Below, piece after piece: positions 31,947 to 40,510 of a stretch of DNA of 64,000 nucleotides (position 1 is its first letter; every line of letters starts with the position of its first letter). The translations under genes were made by a program, and so were the position numbers. The notes beneath the pieces are model-generated. The model was not told the origin of the DNA. It saw only the letters and a list, made by a program, of their open reading frames with translations, and searched no databases. This DNA comes from Coprococcus_C hominis (GTDB lineage Bacteria > Bacillota > Clostridia > Lachnospirales > Lachnospiraceae): NCBI RefSeq assembly GCF_020687505.1, contig NZ_JAJEQT010000006.1; one strand, given 5' to 3'.

Positions 31947-33815
31947 ATGACGAAGAAGCAGAAGAAGGTATTGATTCGGATCATTATTGCAGCGGTATTG
32001 GTGATCGCTTTGCAGTTTATCCCGGTGAAAGGATACGTGCGGTTCGGACTGTATATGATTCCGTATTTTGTAATCGGATATGATATCCTGAAGAAGGCAG
32101 GAAAGGGAATTTTGAACCGACAGATTTTCGATGAGAATTTCCTGATGGCAGTTGCCACCATCGGTGCGATCGCACTCGGGGATTACAAGGAAGGTACTGC
32201 GGTTATGCTCTTCTATCAGATCGGAGAGCTGTTTCAGAGCTACGCTGTTGGCAAGAGCCGCCGGAACATCAGTGATCTGATGGATATCCGCCCGGATTAT
32301 GCAAATGTAGAGAAGGATGGAGAGCTTGAGCAGGTTGATCCGGATGAGATCGAGATCGGTACGGTTATCGTTGTACAGCCGGGTGAGAAGGTGCCAATCG
32401 ATGGTGTCGTTGTCGAGGGAACATCGTCCTTGAATACAAGTGCACTGACGGGTGAGAGCGTACCGCGGGAAGTCAGCGTGGACGATGAGATCATCAGTGG
32501 ATGTATCAACATGACCGGACTTTTGAAGATCCGTACGACGAAGGAATTCGGCGAGTCGACGGTATCGAAGATTTTGGAACTGGTAGAGAATGCAAGCTCC
32601 AGAAAATCACGTTCCGAGAACTTTATCTCGAAGTTTGCGAAGATCTATACACCGGCAGTCTGCTATGGTGCTCTGGCACTTGCCATCTTACCGCCGATCG
32701 TGCGGATGGCATTTATGGGGCTTGCACCGGAATGGGGCGACTGGGTATACCGTGCCCTGACATTCCTTGTAATCAGTTGTCCATGTGCACTGGTAATCAG
32801 TATTCCGCTTAGCTTCTTTGCAGGCATCGGCGGCGCGAGCCGGGAAGGTGTCCTTGTCAAAGGCTCAAGCTTCTTAGAGACATTGTCGCAGACGAAGATC
32901 GTCGTATTTGATAAGACCGGTACGATGACGAAGGGTGTATTTGAGGTAAATGGTATCCACCACAGCCCATATAAGGATGAGGAGCTGCTTGAGTATGCAG
33001 CCCTTGCAGAGAGCTATTCCACCCATCCGATCAGCAAGAGCTTACAGCGTGCGTATGGCAAGCCGATCGATAAGAACCGCGTCAGTGACGTGGAGGAGAT
33101 CGGTGGTCATGGTCTGACAGCAAAGGTGGACGGAAAGGTTGTTGCAGCTGGAAATGCAAAGCTTATGAAGAAGCTCGGTATCGAGTATCACGACTGCAGC
33201 CATGTTGGAACGATTGTCCATGTAGCGATTGATGGTAAATACGCCGGACATATTCTGATCTCCGATGTCATCAAGGAGCATGCGGCAGAGGCGATCGCCG
33301 CACTGAAGAAGTCCGGTATTGAGAAGACCGTTATGCTGACCGGAGATGCCAAGAATGTGGCAGATCATGTAGCCGCACAGCTTGGAATCGATGAGGTATG
33401 CAGTGAGCTGCTTCCGGGCGATAAGGTAGAAAAGGTTGAAGAACTCTTGACGAAAAAGTCGGAAAAGGATAAACTTGCATTTGTGGGTGATGGAATCAAC
33501 GACGCACCAGTTCTCTCACGTGCCGATATCGGTATTGCGATGGGCGCGCTTGGCTCCGACGCAGCGATCGAAGCTGCCGACATCGTATTGATGGACGACG
33601 ATCCACTGAAGATCTCGAAGGCGATCCGGATCTCAAGAAAATGTATCCGTATCGTATATGAGAATATTTATTTCGCGATTGGTATTAAAGTAATCTGTCT
33701 GGTACTCGGCGCACTTGGTATTGCAAATATGTGGTTTGCCATTTTTGCAGATGTCGGAGTTATGATACTGGCAGTGTTAAATGCAATCCGTACATTGTTT
33801 GTAAAGAAACTTTAG
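31947..33815 (+). CDS. Heavy-metal efflux P-type ATPase (CadA/ZntA-like)
   Basis: 622 residues. P1B-type ATPase: transmembrane CPC motif in SCPCALVIS near residue 277, phosphorylation site DKTGT near 322, His-Pro motif THPISKSL, actuator LTGESVPREV, and hinge GDGINDAPVLSRADIGIAMG. The CPC with the MWFAIFADVGVM region near the C-terminal helices fits the Zn/Cd/Pb group rather than copper. No N-terminal HMA domain; that domain is encoded by the preceding gene. An ATG at 31947 with AGGAAG upstream is preferred to a GTG nine bases earlier. The ArsR gene follows after 17 bases, forming a self-regulated resistance operon. Confidence 0.92.
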   Translation: MTKKQKKVLIRIIIAAVLVIALQFIPVKGYVRFGLYMIPYFVIGYDILKKAGKGILNRQIFDENFLMAVATIGAIALGDYKEGTAVMLFYQIGELFQSYAVGKSRRNISDLMDIRPDYANVEKDGELEQVDPDEIEIGTVIVVQPGEKVPIDGVVVEGTSSLNTSALTGESVPREVSVDDEIISGCINMTGLLKIRTTKEFGESTVSKILELVENASSRKSRSENFISKFAKIYTPAVCYGALALAILPPIVRMAFMGLAPEWGDWVYRALTFLVISCPCALVISIPLSFFAGIGGASREGVLVKGSSFLETLSQTKIVVFDKTGTMTKGVFEVNGIHHSPYKDEELLEYAALAESYSTHPISKSLQRAYGKPIDKNRVSDVEEIGGHGLTAKVDGKVVAAGNAKLMKKLGIEYHDCSHVGTIVHVAIDGKYAGHILISDVIKEHAAEAIAALKKSGIEKTVMLTGDAKNVADHVAAQLGIDEVCSELLPGDKVEKVEELLTKKSEKDKLAFVGDGINDAPVLSRADIGIAMGALGSDAAIEAADIVLMDDDPLKISKAIRISRKCIRIVYENIYFAIGIKVICLVLGALGIANMWFAIFADVGVMILAVLNAIRTLFVKKL

Positions 33816-33832
33816 TGTGAAAAGAGGATACT

Positions 33833-34201
33833 ATGGCACATACGCAGAAAATGATAGAATGTTGTGAGAGTCACGAGGTGCACAAGGATCTGCTGAAGAT
33901 TGTGAATGAGAAGCTGCCAAGTGAGACAGAATTGTATGATTTGGCAGAGCTCTTCAAGGTATTCGGCGATTCAACGAGAATACGGATTTTGTTCGTATTA
34001 TTTGAGGCAGAGGTGTGCGTGTGTGATCTGGCTGAGGCGCTCGGCATGACACAGTCCGCAATCTCACATCAGCTTCGTATCTTGAAGCAGAATAAACTGG
34101 TGAAGAACCGAAGAGAAGGAAAATCAATTTTCTATTCTCTGGCGGATGAACATGTCCGCACAATTATCGCACAAGGTTGCGAGCATATTGAAGAAGATTA
34201 A
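33833..34201 (+). CDS. ArsR/SmtB (CadC-like) metal-sensing repressor
   Basis: 122 residues. Winged helix with recognition helix TQSAISHQLRILK. The sensor sites can be read: ECC near residue 10, VCVCDL with Cys62 and Cys64 as in CadC (ELCVCDL), and the alpha-5 pair D105-x-H107 and H118-x-x-E121 as in zinc sensors. It probably represses the operon from the CATATGAA palindrome at 31609-31630 and releases it when Cd, Pb or Zn binds. Both site types appear present, so the dominant metal cannot be told. Confidence 0.92.
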   Translation: MAHTQKMIECCESHEVHKDLLKIVNEKLPSETELYDLAELFKVFGDSTRIRILFVLFEAEVCVCDLAEALGMTQSAISHQLRILKQNKLVKNRREGKSIFYSLADEHVRTIIAQGCEHIEED

Positions 34202-34272
34202 AGTTGTTTCATTTCGTTCTGACGCACAAGGGTTCGTCCCGCGTGGAAAGGCGAGTAATAAAAGAGGGTACT

Positions 34273-34518
34273 ATGGATAAGCGAATTTCCGTAATCAGTA
34301 TTATCGTATATGAGAGAGATCAGGCGGCGAAGGTGAATGCGGTTCTGCATGAATATGCAGACTATATCATCGGCCGTATGGGACTTCCGTATGAGAAGAA
34401 GGGTGTTTCTATCATATCCGTCGTTATGGATGCGCCGATGTCGTGTACCAGTGCGCTTTCCGGCAAATTAGGGATGATCGATGGTGTGACTGCGAAATGC
34501 AACACAGCTAAGATCTAA
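34273..34518 (+). CDS. TM1266 family protein (putative hydrogenase-system regulator)
   Basis: 81 residues from the ATG at 34273 (AGAGGG upstream). Short ACT/NikR-C-like fold: KRISVISIIVYERDQAAKVNAVLHEYADYIIGRMG, GVSIISVVMDAP and LSGKLGMIDGV. It matches the TM1266 family, annotated as putative regulator of the iron-only hydrogenase system because it often lies beside hydEFG. No hydrogenase maturation genes are seen here. It lies between the ArsR gene and an ABC importer and is probably cotranscribed with the importer. The small size suggests an oligomeric ligand-binding regulator without its own DNA-binding domain. Confidence 0.85.
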   Translation: MDKRISVISIIVYERDQAAKVNAVLHEYADYIIGRMGLPYEKKGVSIISVVMDAPMSCTSALSGKLGMIDGVTAKCNTAKI

Positions 34519-34552
34519 ATATTATAAGGTTAATTTAAAGGAGAGCAAATCT

Positions 34553-35569
34553 ATGAACGAGATGAGACGAAATGCAAAGAAGAGACCGGCAGTGAAGAAA
34601 GTATTTGCTTTGTTGCTGGCTTTTTCTATGTTCTGCATGCTTTTGGCAGGATGTGGAAAGAAGGAGAGAACAGATGATGTAACTGTCCGTGTCGGTGCGA
34701 TGTCCGGCCCGACCGCAATGGGTATGGTCAAGCTGATGAAGGATGCTGAAGATGGGACTGCAAAGGGCACATATGAGTTCGCAGATCTATCCACCGATCC
34801 ATCTACATTTGTGGCACCGCTTACAAAGGGTGACATTGACATTGCAGCGGTTCCATCGAATCTGGCTTCTGTGATCTATAACAATACGAACGGTGGCGTG
34901 CAGATCCTTGCAGTTAACACACTGGGAGTCCTGAACATCGTGGAGCGTGGAGACAGCGTACAGAGCATTAAGGATCTGGCAGGCAAGAAACTGTATGCAA
35001 CCGGACAGGGTGCAACACCAGAATACACACTGCGCCATATTTTGAAGCAAAATGGCATTGATCCGGATAGTGGTCTTACGATCCAGTGGTGTGCAGATAC
35101 AACGGAAGCACTGTCTTATATTGCAAATGATTCTGAAGCGATTGCTATGTTACCACAGCCATTTGCGACAGCCGCAATGGGACAGGTTGACGGCTTGCGC
35201 GTTGCAATCGACTTAAATGATGCATGGACAGAGATCGAGGATTGTGATATCGTGACTGGTGTGGTTGTTGCCCGGACAGATTTCGTGAAGGAGCATCCAC
35301 AGGCAGTTGAGACGTTCCTTTCAGAGTATGAGGCTTCCGTTGCTTATACAAATGACAATGCAGCCGATGCGGCAGAGCTGATCGCCGGATATGGTATTGT
35401 GGCGAAGGCGCCGCTCGCAGAGAAGGCGATTCCGAAATGCCATATCACATTCCTGAAGGGACAGGAAATGAAGGACAGTGTCAGCGGATATCTGCAGATT
35501 CTCTTTGACGAGAACCCACAGGCAGTTGGCGGTACACTCCCAGCCGATGATTTTTATTATGGATTGTAA
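34553..35569 (+). CDS. ABC importer substrate-binding lipoprotein (NMT1/SsuA-like)
   Basis: 338 residues, with AAAGGAGAG before the ATG. Signal and lipobox LLAGC with lipid-anchored Cys34. Mature part is a two-lobe periplasmic-binding fold of the NMT1/SsuA/TauA group: VRVGAMSGPTAMGMVKLM, DIDIAAVPSNLASVIYN, SIKDLAGKKLYATGQGATPEYTL. Members bind sulfonates, nitrate, thiamine precursors or other small anions and aromatics. Followed by permease and ATPase in order. The preceding TM1266 gene hints at a cargo connected with iron-sulphur or hydrogenase metabolism, but this is inference. Confidence 0.88.
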   Translation: MNEMRRNAKKRPAVKKVFALLLAFSMFCMLLAGCGKKERTDDVTVRVGAMSGPTAMGMVKLMKDAEDGTAKGTYEFADLSTDPSTFVAPLTKGDIDIAAVPSNLASVIYNNTNGGVQILAVNTLGVLNIVERGDSVQSIKDLAGKKLYATGQGATPEYTLRHILKQNGIDPDSGLTIQWCADTTEALSYIANDSEAIAMLPQPFATAAMGQVDGLRVAIDLNDAWTEIEDCDIVTGVVVARTDFVKEHPQAVETFLSEYEASVAYTNDNAADAAELIAGYGIVAKAPLAEKAIPKCHITFLKGQEMKDSVSGYLQILFDENPQAVGGTLPADDFYYGL

Positions 35570-35571
35570 AT

Positions 35572-36348
35572 ATGAACTATAAAGAAGTATTAAAGAAAGT
35601 GGGTGCAGCGTTGCTTGCACTCACTTTTTGGGAAATTGCAGCACTTCTCATCCACCAGCGGATTCTGCTTGTAACACCGGTTGCAGTTGCAAGACGGCTT
35701 TGCACGATCTGGCGGGTGGAGGGCTTTGCGCGTGCGATATGGTTCTCGTTCTACCATATTGCAGGCGGTTTTTTGCTTGGGTTGATTCTGGGCTGCCTGC
35801 TTGCTTATCTGGCGGCGAAGCACCCGGTTGTAGAGACCTTGCTGTGGCCGTGGATGGCGACAATCAAAAGTGTGCCGGTGGCATCGTTCGTCGTGATCTG
35901 TCTGATCTGGCTGTCCGCCCGGAATCTGTCGGTATTCATATCGTTCCTGATCGTAATTCCGATCATATATCAGAATGTCTTAGAGGGACTACGTGCAGAA
36001 AACCGGGAGATGCAGGAGGTCGCAACAGTCTTTCAGCTGCCATGGCGCAAACGCTTCCGCTATATCGAGCTGCCGAAGCTTCGCCCGTTTCTTCTTTCTG
36101 CCTGCCGTGTGACAACCGGTATGGCATGGAAGGCAGGTATCGCCGCAGAAATCATCGGCGTGCCGAACGGTTCGATCGGCAAGATGCTTTATACAGCAAA
36201 AATATACCTTGATACCGACGACCTGCTTGCGTGGACGGTGATCATTGTGGTAGTCAGCGTGGTGGCGGAGAAGGTATTTCTGGCAGGACTGTCGAGGCTG
36301 CTTAATCCGTGCTCACGTTTTATGGAGGATACGGATGCAGGATATTAG
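35572..36348 (+). CDS. ABC importer permease (SsuC/TauC-like)
   Basis: 258 residues beginning 2 bases after the previous stop. Six membrane helices. The ATPase-coupling EAA loop is visible: IPIIYQNVLEGL.. EMQEVATVF.. ELPKLRPFL near 125-175. It partners the lipoprotein and ATPase on each side, and its end overlaps the ATPase gene by 14 bases. Confidence 0.92.
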   Translation: MNYKEVLKKVGAALLALTFWEIAALLIHQRILLVTPVAVARRLCTIWRVEGFARAIWFSFYHIAGGFLLGLILGCLLAYLAAKHPVVETLLWPWMATIKSVPVASFVVICLIWLSARNLSVFISFLIVIPIIYQNVLEGLRAENREMQEVATVFQLPWRKRFRYIELPKLRPFLLSACRVTTGMAWKAGIAAEIIGVPNGSIGKMLYTAKIYLDTDDLLAWTVIIVVVSVVAEKVFLAGLSRLLNPCSRFMEDTDAGY

Positions 36349-36961
36349 AATAAAAAATGTATCGAAAACGTATGGCGAAAAGCAGGTGCTAAGCCAGCTC
36401 TCGAAGGAGTTTCCGGCAGGAGAGACGACTGTAATCATGGGTGTGTCGGGCTGTGGCAAGACAACCCTGCTTCGGATTCTGTTAGGATTAGAAAAGGTGG
36501 ACAGCGGCAAAGTAACTGGCATGCCAGAGCGGGTAGCTGTATTGTTTCAGGAAGACCGGTTGTGCGAGGATGTTTCAGCCTATGAGAATATTGCCCTTGT
36601 GCTGGAACGTAAGAAGACGCATGCACAAAGGGACGCGCAGAAGTGCAGGATAGAACAGGAGGCAGCACAGGTTGGTATCACGGCGGATGACTTAAAACAG
36701 AACGTCATGAAACTAAGTGGTGGCATGCGGCGGCGGATCGCCCTGCTCCGGGCATTGTTGTACGATGCGGACTGTGTGATCTTAGATGAACCATTTAAAG
36801 GATTGGATGCCACGACGAAGCAGATCGTGATGCAGTATGTGAAGGAGAAGACTGCAGGGAAGACGACATTTCTGGTGACACACGATGCTGCGGAGGCAGA
36901 CTTTTTTGGCGGGAACAGATGGAACCTGCCAACCGAAAATAAAAATGCAAATGATGAGTAA
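36335..36961 (+). CDS. ABC importer ATP-binding protein (SsuB/TauB-like)
   Basis: 208 residues, somewhat short for the family (usually about 240), with the C-terminal tail reduced. Walker A GVSGCGKTTL, Q-loop LFQEDRL, signature LSGGMRRRIALLRAL, Walker B CVILDEP with FKGLD, and switch His in VTHDAAEAD. GGAGG precedes the ATG, which lies inside the end of the permease gene. A terminator follows 12 bases after the stop, so this is the end of the unit. Confidence 0.93.
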   Translation: MQDIRIKNVSKTYGEKQVLSQLSKEFPAGETTVIMGVSGCGKTTLLRILLGLEKVDSGKVTGMPERVAVLFQEDRLCEDVSAYENIALVLERKKTHAQRDAQKCRIEQEAAQVGITADDLKQNVMKLSGGMRRRIALLRALLYDADCVILDEPFKGLDATTKQIVMQYVKEKTAGKTTFLVTHDAAEADFFGGNRWNLPTENKNANDE

Positions 36962-36972
36962 AATTTTACTAA

Positions 36973-37006
36973 AAAAAGAGACGTAAATGATAGACGTCTC
37001 TTTTCT
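36973..37006 (+). terminator. Terminator after the ABC importer
   Basis: Stem AAAAGAGACGT / ACGTCTCTTTT with a 9-base loop, followed by a T-rich tail. Confidence 0.9.
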
Positions 37007-37132
37007 TATGTGGAAAAATACGATATAATTGTAATGTGCGTGATTGCGCGCATCTGGTTGTTTGCAGAGACTGTCAGACAACCTCTAAAACAAGAAAATA
37101 ATATAAGAATTTTAATAAAAAGGAGTGTTGAA

Positions 37133-39826
37133 ATGAAGATTAATTATGTAGGAAATCAGGGCGACTTTACTATGGAGAATCCAGAGATGCTTAGTTATCT
37201 TTATTTTCCAATCGCAAATGAATCAGGGGTTATGAGTTCGGTTGCACCCGATCTCGCAGGTGACTCGAAGATGAGTCAGAATTCATTCCTTATGCCACCA
37301 GTGAGCTGTGAGAATCTGCACAATGACAAGTCATCCAGAAATGTATGGTGCAAGATCAATGGCAAGACACTCTGGTCATTGACTGGGCGTTCCGCTGCCC
37401 AGCAGGCAGAGCTTTTTACAGAGGACAAGGAACCAACCTATTTGGAGGCAGGCTTCATGCATCACAAGATCACACGTACATCTGAGAAGAACGGTGTGAA
37501 GGCAGCGCTTTCCAGCGTGTCACCAATCAGCGGTGAGAAGCTGGAGCTTCTGAAGGTAGAGCTTACAAATATTTCGGAGGAAGAAATGACAATGCAGGTC
37601 GTGACTGCGATTCCACTTTATGCAAGATCCGCAGATAACATCCGTGACCACCGTCACGTAACGGCTCTGCTTCATCGCATTACAACCAATGAGACAGGCA
37701 TTCTTGTAAAGCCGACGATGACATTTGACGAGCGTGGACATAAGCGCAACGAGATCAACTATGGTGTGTTCGGTGGAAATGAGAACGAGACACCGATCGG
37801 CTATTATCCAATCGTAGAGGATTTCATTGGCGAGGGCGGTAATCTGGAGAACCCACGTGCACTTTATAAGAATCCACTTGCGCCATATGCAAAGGGCGAA
37901 GGCATCGACGGCTACGAAGCATTGGGCGGTGTTGTATTTGCAGAGAAGAAGGTGGCTGCCGGTGAGACAATCTCCTATGTGATCGCAATGGGTTATGGCG
38001 ACAGCGCAGAAGAGCTTACAGCAGCTGCAAATAAGTTCCTGAGTGTCAAGGCGTTTGACAAGGCATGGGATGAGACAATCGCATACTGGCAGGAGAAGGT
38101 CAATGTCTCTTACCACACAGGCAACAAGGATTTCGACCAGTGGATGAAGTGGGTAAGCTTCCAGCCAATGCTGCGTCGGATCTATGGATGTTCGTTCCTT
38201 CCACATCATGATTATGGTAAGGGCGGCCGTGGATGGCGTGACCTGTGGCAGGATTGTCTGGCACTTCTTATCATGAATCCGGATGGCGTGCGTCAGATGC
38301 TGATCGACAACTTCGGTGGTGTGCGTCTCGATGGTACAAATGCAACAATCATTGGAAGCAAGCAGGGCGAATTTATCGCTGACCGTAATGGTATCGCGCG
38401 TGTATGGATGGATCACGGCGTATGGCCATATCTGACAACCGAGCTTTATATCAATCAGACAGGAGATTTGGATATCCTGTTAGAAGAAAATACATATTTC
38501 AAGGATCTTCTGATCTGTCGTGGCGAGGACCGCGATACAGACTGGGATATCTCACAGGGTGAAAAGCAGAAGGATGCAGCAGGAAATGTATACTCCGGAA
38601 CATTGTTAGAGCATCTGCTGATTCAGAATCTGTCTTCCTTCTACGATGTCGGAGATCACAATGAGATCCGCCTGCGTGGTGCAGACTGGAACGATGCACT
38701 CGATATGGCAGCACAGCGTGGTGAGAGCGTGGCATTTACAACGATGTACGCAGACAATATGGATCACATCGCAGGACTGCTTGCAGCATTCGAGGCATCC
38801 GGCAAAAAGACCGTGAAGATCGCAAAGGAGATGCAGCAGCTTCTTGTATCCGGTGCAGATCTGTATGACGACGTAGCGAAGAAGCGTGAAGTACTGATGA
38901 ATTACTGCGAGACATGCAGACATACATTATCCGGTGAGAAGGTAGAGATCTCTGTATCAGAGCTTGCTGCAAACCTCAAGGGGAAGGCAGACTGGATGCG
39001 TGAGCACATCCGCAAGACCGAGTGGGTACAGACTGCAGAGGGCGATGGCTTCTTCAACGGTTATTATGATAACTCCGGCAAGGCGGTTGAGGGCGATATC
39101 AATGGCGGTGTCCGTATGATGCTTACCTCACAGGTATTTACGATCATGTCGAAGACAGCAACCAACGAACAGGTGGCCCAGATCGTGAAATCCGCAGATA
39201 AGTATCTGTACGATGCTTCTGTTGGCGGTTACCGTTTGAACACCGATTTCCATGAGGTGAAGATGGATCTTGGACGTATGTTTGGATTCGCGTATGGCCA
39301 CAAGGAAAATGGTGCCGTGTTCTGTCACATGGCAACGATGTTTGGAAATGCACTTTATCAAAGAGGCTTCGCGAAGGAAGCGTATAAAGTATTTAATACA
39401 TTATTTGAGCACTGCAACGATGTCGAGAAGAGCCGCATCTATCCGGGTGTGCCGGAGTATGTGGATGCCAAGGGACGTGGCGTGTACCACTATCTGACCG
39501 GTGCTGCAAGCTGGCTGCTTGTAACGGTGATCACACAGATGTTTGGTGTGCGTGGACAGATGGGAGATCTGGCATTCGTGCCACAGCTTCTTCCAGAGCA
39601 GTTTGATGCAAATGGGGAAGCAGGACTTTCTATGATCTTTGCAGACAGAAATGTCAAGATCGTTATGAAGAATGCAGAGAAGAAGGCGCCGGCTGATTAC
39701 AAGGTAAGCGCAATCACAATCGATGGCACACCTTACGACTTTGCCGGAACGCCAGTGATCAAGCGTGCAGATATCGAGGCACTTTCCAAGGATGCACAGC
39801 ACACAATCGAAGTAACACTTGCTTAA
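37133..39826 (+). CDS. GH94-like glycoside phosphorylase (cellobiose/laminaribiose phosphorylase-like)
   Basis: 897 residues from the ATG at 37133 (AAAAGGAG upstream). Upstream in-frame codons belong to the leader. N-terminal beta-sandwich (1-260), linker helices, then an (alpha/alpha)6 barrel: GGRGWRDLWQDCLALL near 362-377, a catalytic acid candidate in GADWNDALD near 518, and the phosphate-site region LTGAASWLLVT near the C terminus. Such enzymes split a beta-glucoside with phosphate to give alpha-glucose-1-phosphate inside the cell. The length fits laminaribiose- or cellobiose-type enzymes rather than the 1,100-residue oligoglucan ones. The exact linkage cannot be told. Followed by a cupin and a second phosphorylase. 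Confidence 0.85.
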   Translation: MKINYVGNQGDFTMENPEMLSYLYFPIANESGVMSSVAPDLAGDSKMSQNSFLMPPVSCENLHNDKSSRNVWCKINGKTLWSLTGRSAAQQAELFTEDKEPTYLEAGFMHHKITRTSEKNGVKAALSSVSPISGEKLELLKVELTNISEEEMTMQVVTAIPLYARSADNIRDHRHVTALLHRITTNETGILVKPTMTFDERGHKRNEINYGVFGGNENETPIGYYPIVEDFIGEGGNLENPRALYKNPLAPYAKGEGIDGYEALGGVVFAEKKVAAGETISYVIAMGYGDSAEELTAAANKFLSVKAFDKAWDETIAYWQEKVNVSYHTGNKDFDQWMKWVSFQPMLRRIYGCSFLPHHDYGKGGRGWRDLWQDCLALLIMNPDGVRQMLIDNFGGVRLDGTNATIIGSKQGEFIADRNGIARVWMDHGVWPYLTTELYINQTGDLDILLEENTYFKDLLICRGEDRDTDWDISQGEKQKDAAGNVYSGTLLEHLLIQNLSSFYDVGDHNEIRLRGADWNDALDMAAQRGESVAFTTMYADNMDHIAGLLAAFEASGKKTVKIAKEMQQLLVSGADLYDDVAKKREVLMNYCETCRHTLSGEKVEISVSELAANLKGKADWMREHIRKTEWVQTAEGDGFFNGYYDNSGKAVEGDINGGVRMMLTSQVFTIMSKTATNEQVAQIVKSADKYLYDASVGGYRLNTDFHEVKMDLGRMFGFAYGHKENGAVFCHMATMFGNALYQRGFAKEAYKVFNTLFEHCNDVEKSRIYPGVPEYVDAKGRGVYHYLTGAASWLLVTVITQMFGVRGQMGDLAFVPQLLPEQFDANGEAGLSMIFADRNVKIVMKNAEKKAPADYKVSAITIDGTPYDFAGTPVIKRADIEALSKDAQHTIEVTLA

Positions 39827-39839
39827 GGAGGAACCAATT

Positions 39840-40241
39840 ATGGAAGGAATTGAAATTATAGATTTTCAGCCGGAAGGCTACAAACCACTTGTTGATTACG
39901 AAAGCTGGAGAGTCGCAGTCTTAAAGTTCTGCGACGATCTGCTGATCGAGAATGTAAAGACAATGCAGAAGCATTTATATACGGACGAGGTATTCGTACT
40001 GGTACAGGGACACTGTACACTGTTCCTCGCAGGCGAAGGCGACAAGCCGGGCAAGATTACAGCCGTACACATGGAGCCGCACAAGATCTACAACATCAAG
40101 AAGGGCACATGGCATAACCATATCATGGATACAGACGGCGAAGTCGTGATCGTAGAAAACCGCGACACTTGCGACGACAACTCCCCAATCCTGCCACTCG
40201 ACGAGGCACAGATCAAGGAATTATACGCCGCCGCAAAGTAA
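39840..40241 (+). CDS. Cupin-domain protein between two phosphorylases
   Basis: 133 residues from the ATG at 39840, with AAGGAGG overlapping the previous stop. Single cupin fold: TDEVFVLVQGHCTLFLAG (motif 1) and HKIYNIKKGTWHNHIMDTDGEVVIVEN (motif 2, with His pair). Metal binding is possible through H and E residues. Its position between two sugar phosphorylases, tightly spaced to the first, suggests sugar isomerisation, epimerisation or sensing. Family function not known to me. Confidence 0.8.
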   Translation: MEGIEIIDFQPEGYKPLVDYESWRVAVLKFCDDLLIENVKTMQKHLYTDEVFVLVQGHCTLFLAGEGDKPGKITAVHMEPHKIYNIKKGTWHNHIMDTDGEVVIVENRDTCDDNSPILPLDEAQIKELYAAAK

Positions 40242-40282
40242 AATTTGCAGTCAAAGATAATTTAAATTTATAGATAAAAACA

Positions 40283-40487
40283 GGATAATTGTTCAAAAAT
40301 GTATATCGAATGATGGATATTGCAGATTCTAAAGCAGACCATTGGAACACGTCAGCACTTAACGAGCTGCGCCGGAAGAATGAGGGCGCAGGGAGTTTAG
40401 TGTCTGCTACGTGTGGAAGTGAGCGAGAGCGCGTCTGCGTAGAATTGCAATATCCATTATTCGTAGAGATGTAGATTACAATTATCC
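40283..40487. ncRNA. Structured palindromic element, copy 1 (candidate RNA or hairpin repeat)
   Basis: About 205 bp, imperfect palindrome. Ends GGATAATTGT / ACAATTATCC. Outer stem CGAATGATGGATATTGCA pairs with TGCAATATCCATTATTCG with one wobble. Core 40334-40438 begins GCAGACCATTGGAACACG and ends GTGAGCGAGAGCGCGTCTGC. An internal hairpin CTGCGCC / GGGCGCAG caps it. The same core occurs at 61666-61775 with different but again self-complementary stems. Lies between the cupin and second phosphorylase genes. No convincing reading frame. Strand unknown. Confidence 0.75.
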
Positions 40488-40510
40488 GTACGATTTAGAA
40501 AGGGGAAAAT

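Noticed and set aside
34202..34272. Small RNA or attenuator between arsR and the TM1266 gene
   Set aside because: Only about 70 bases with a few short GC words, no stable hairpin with a T-run, and the ribosome site of the next gene at its end.
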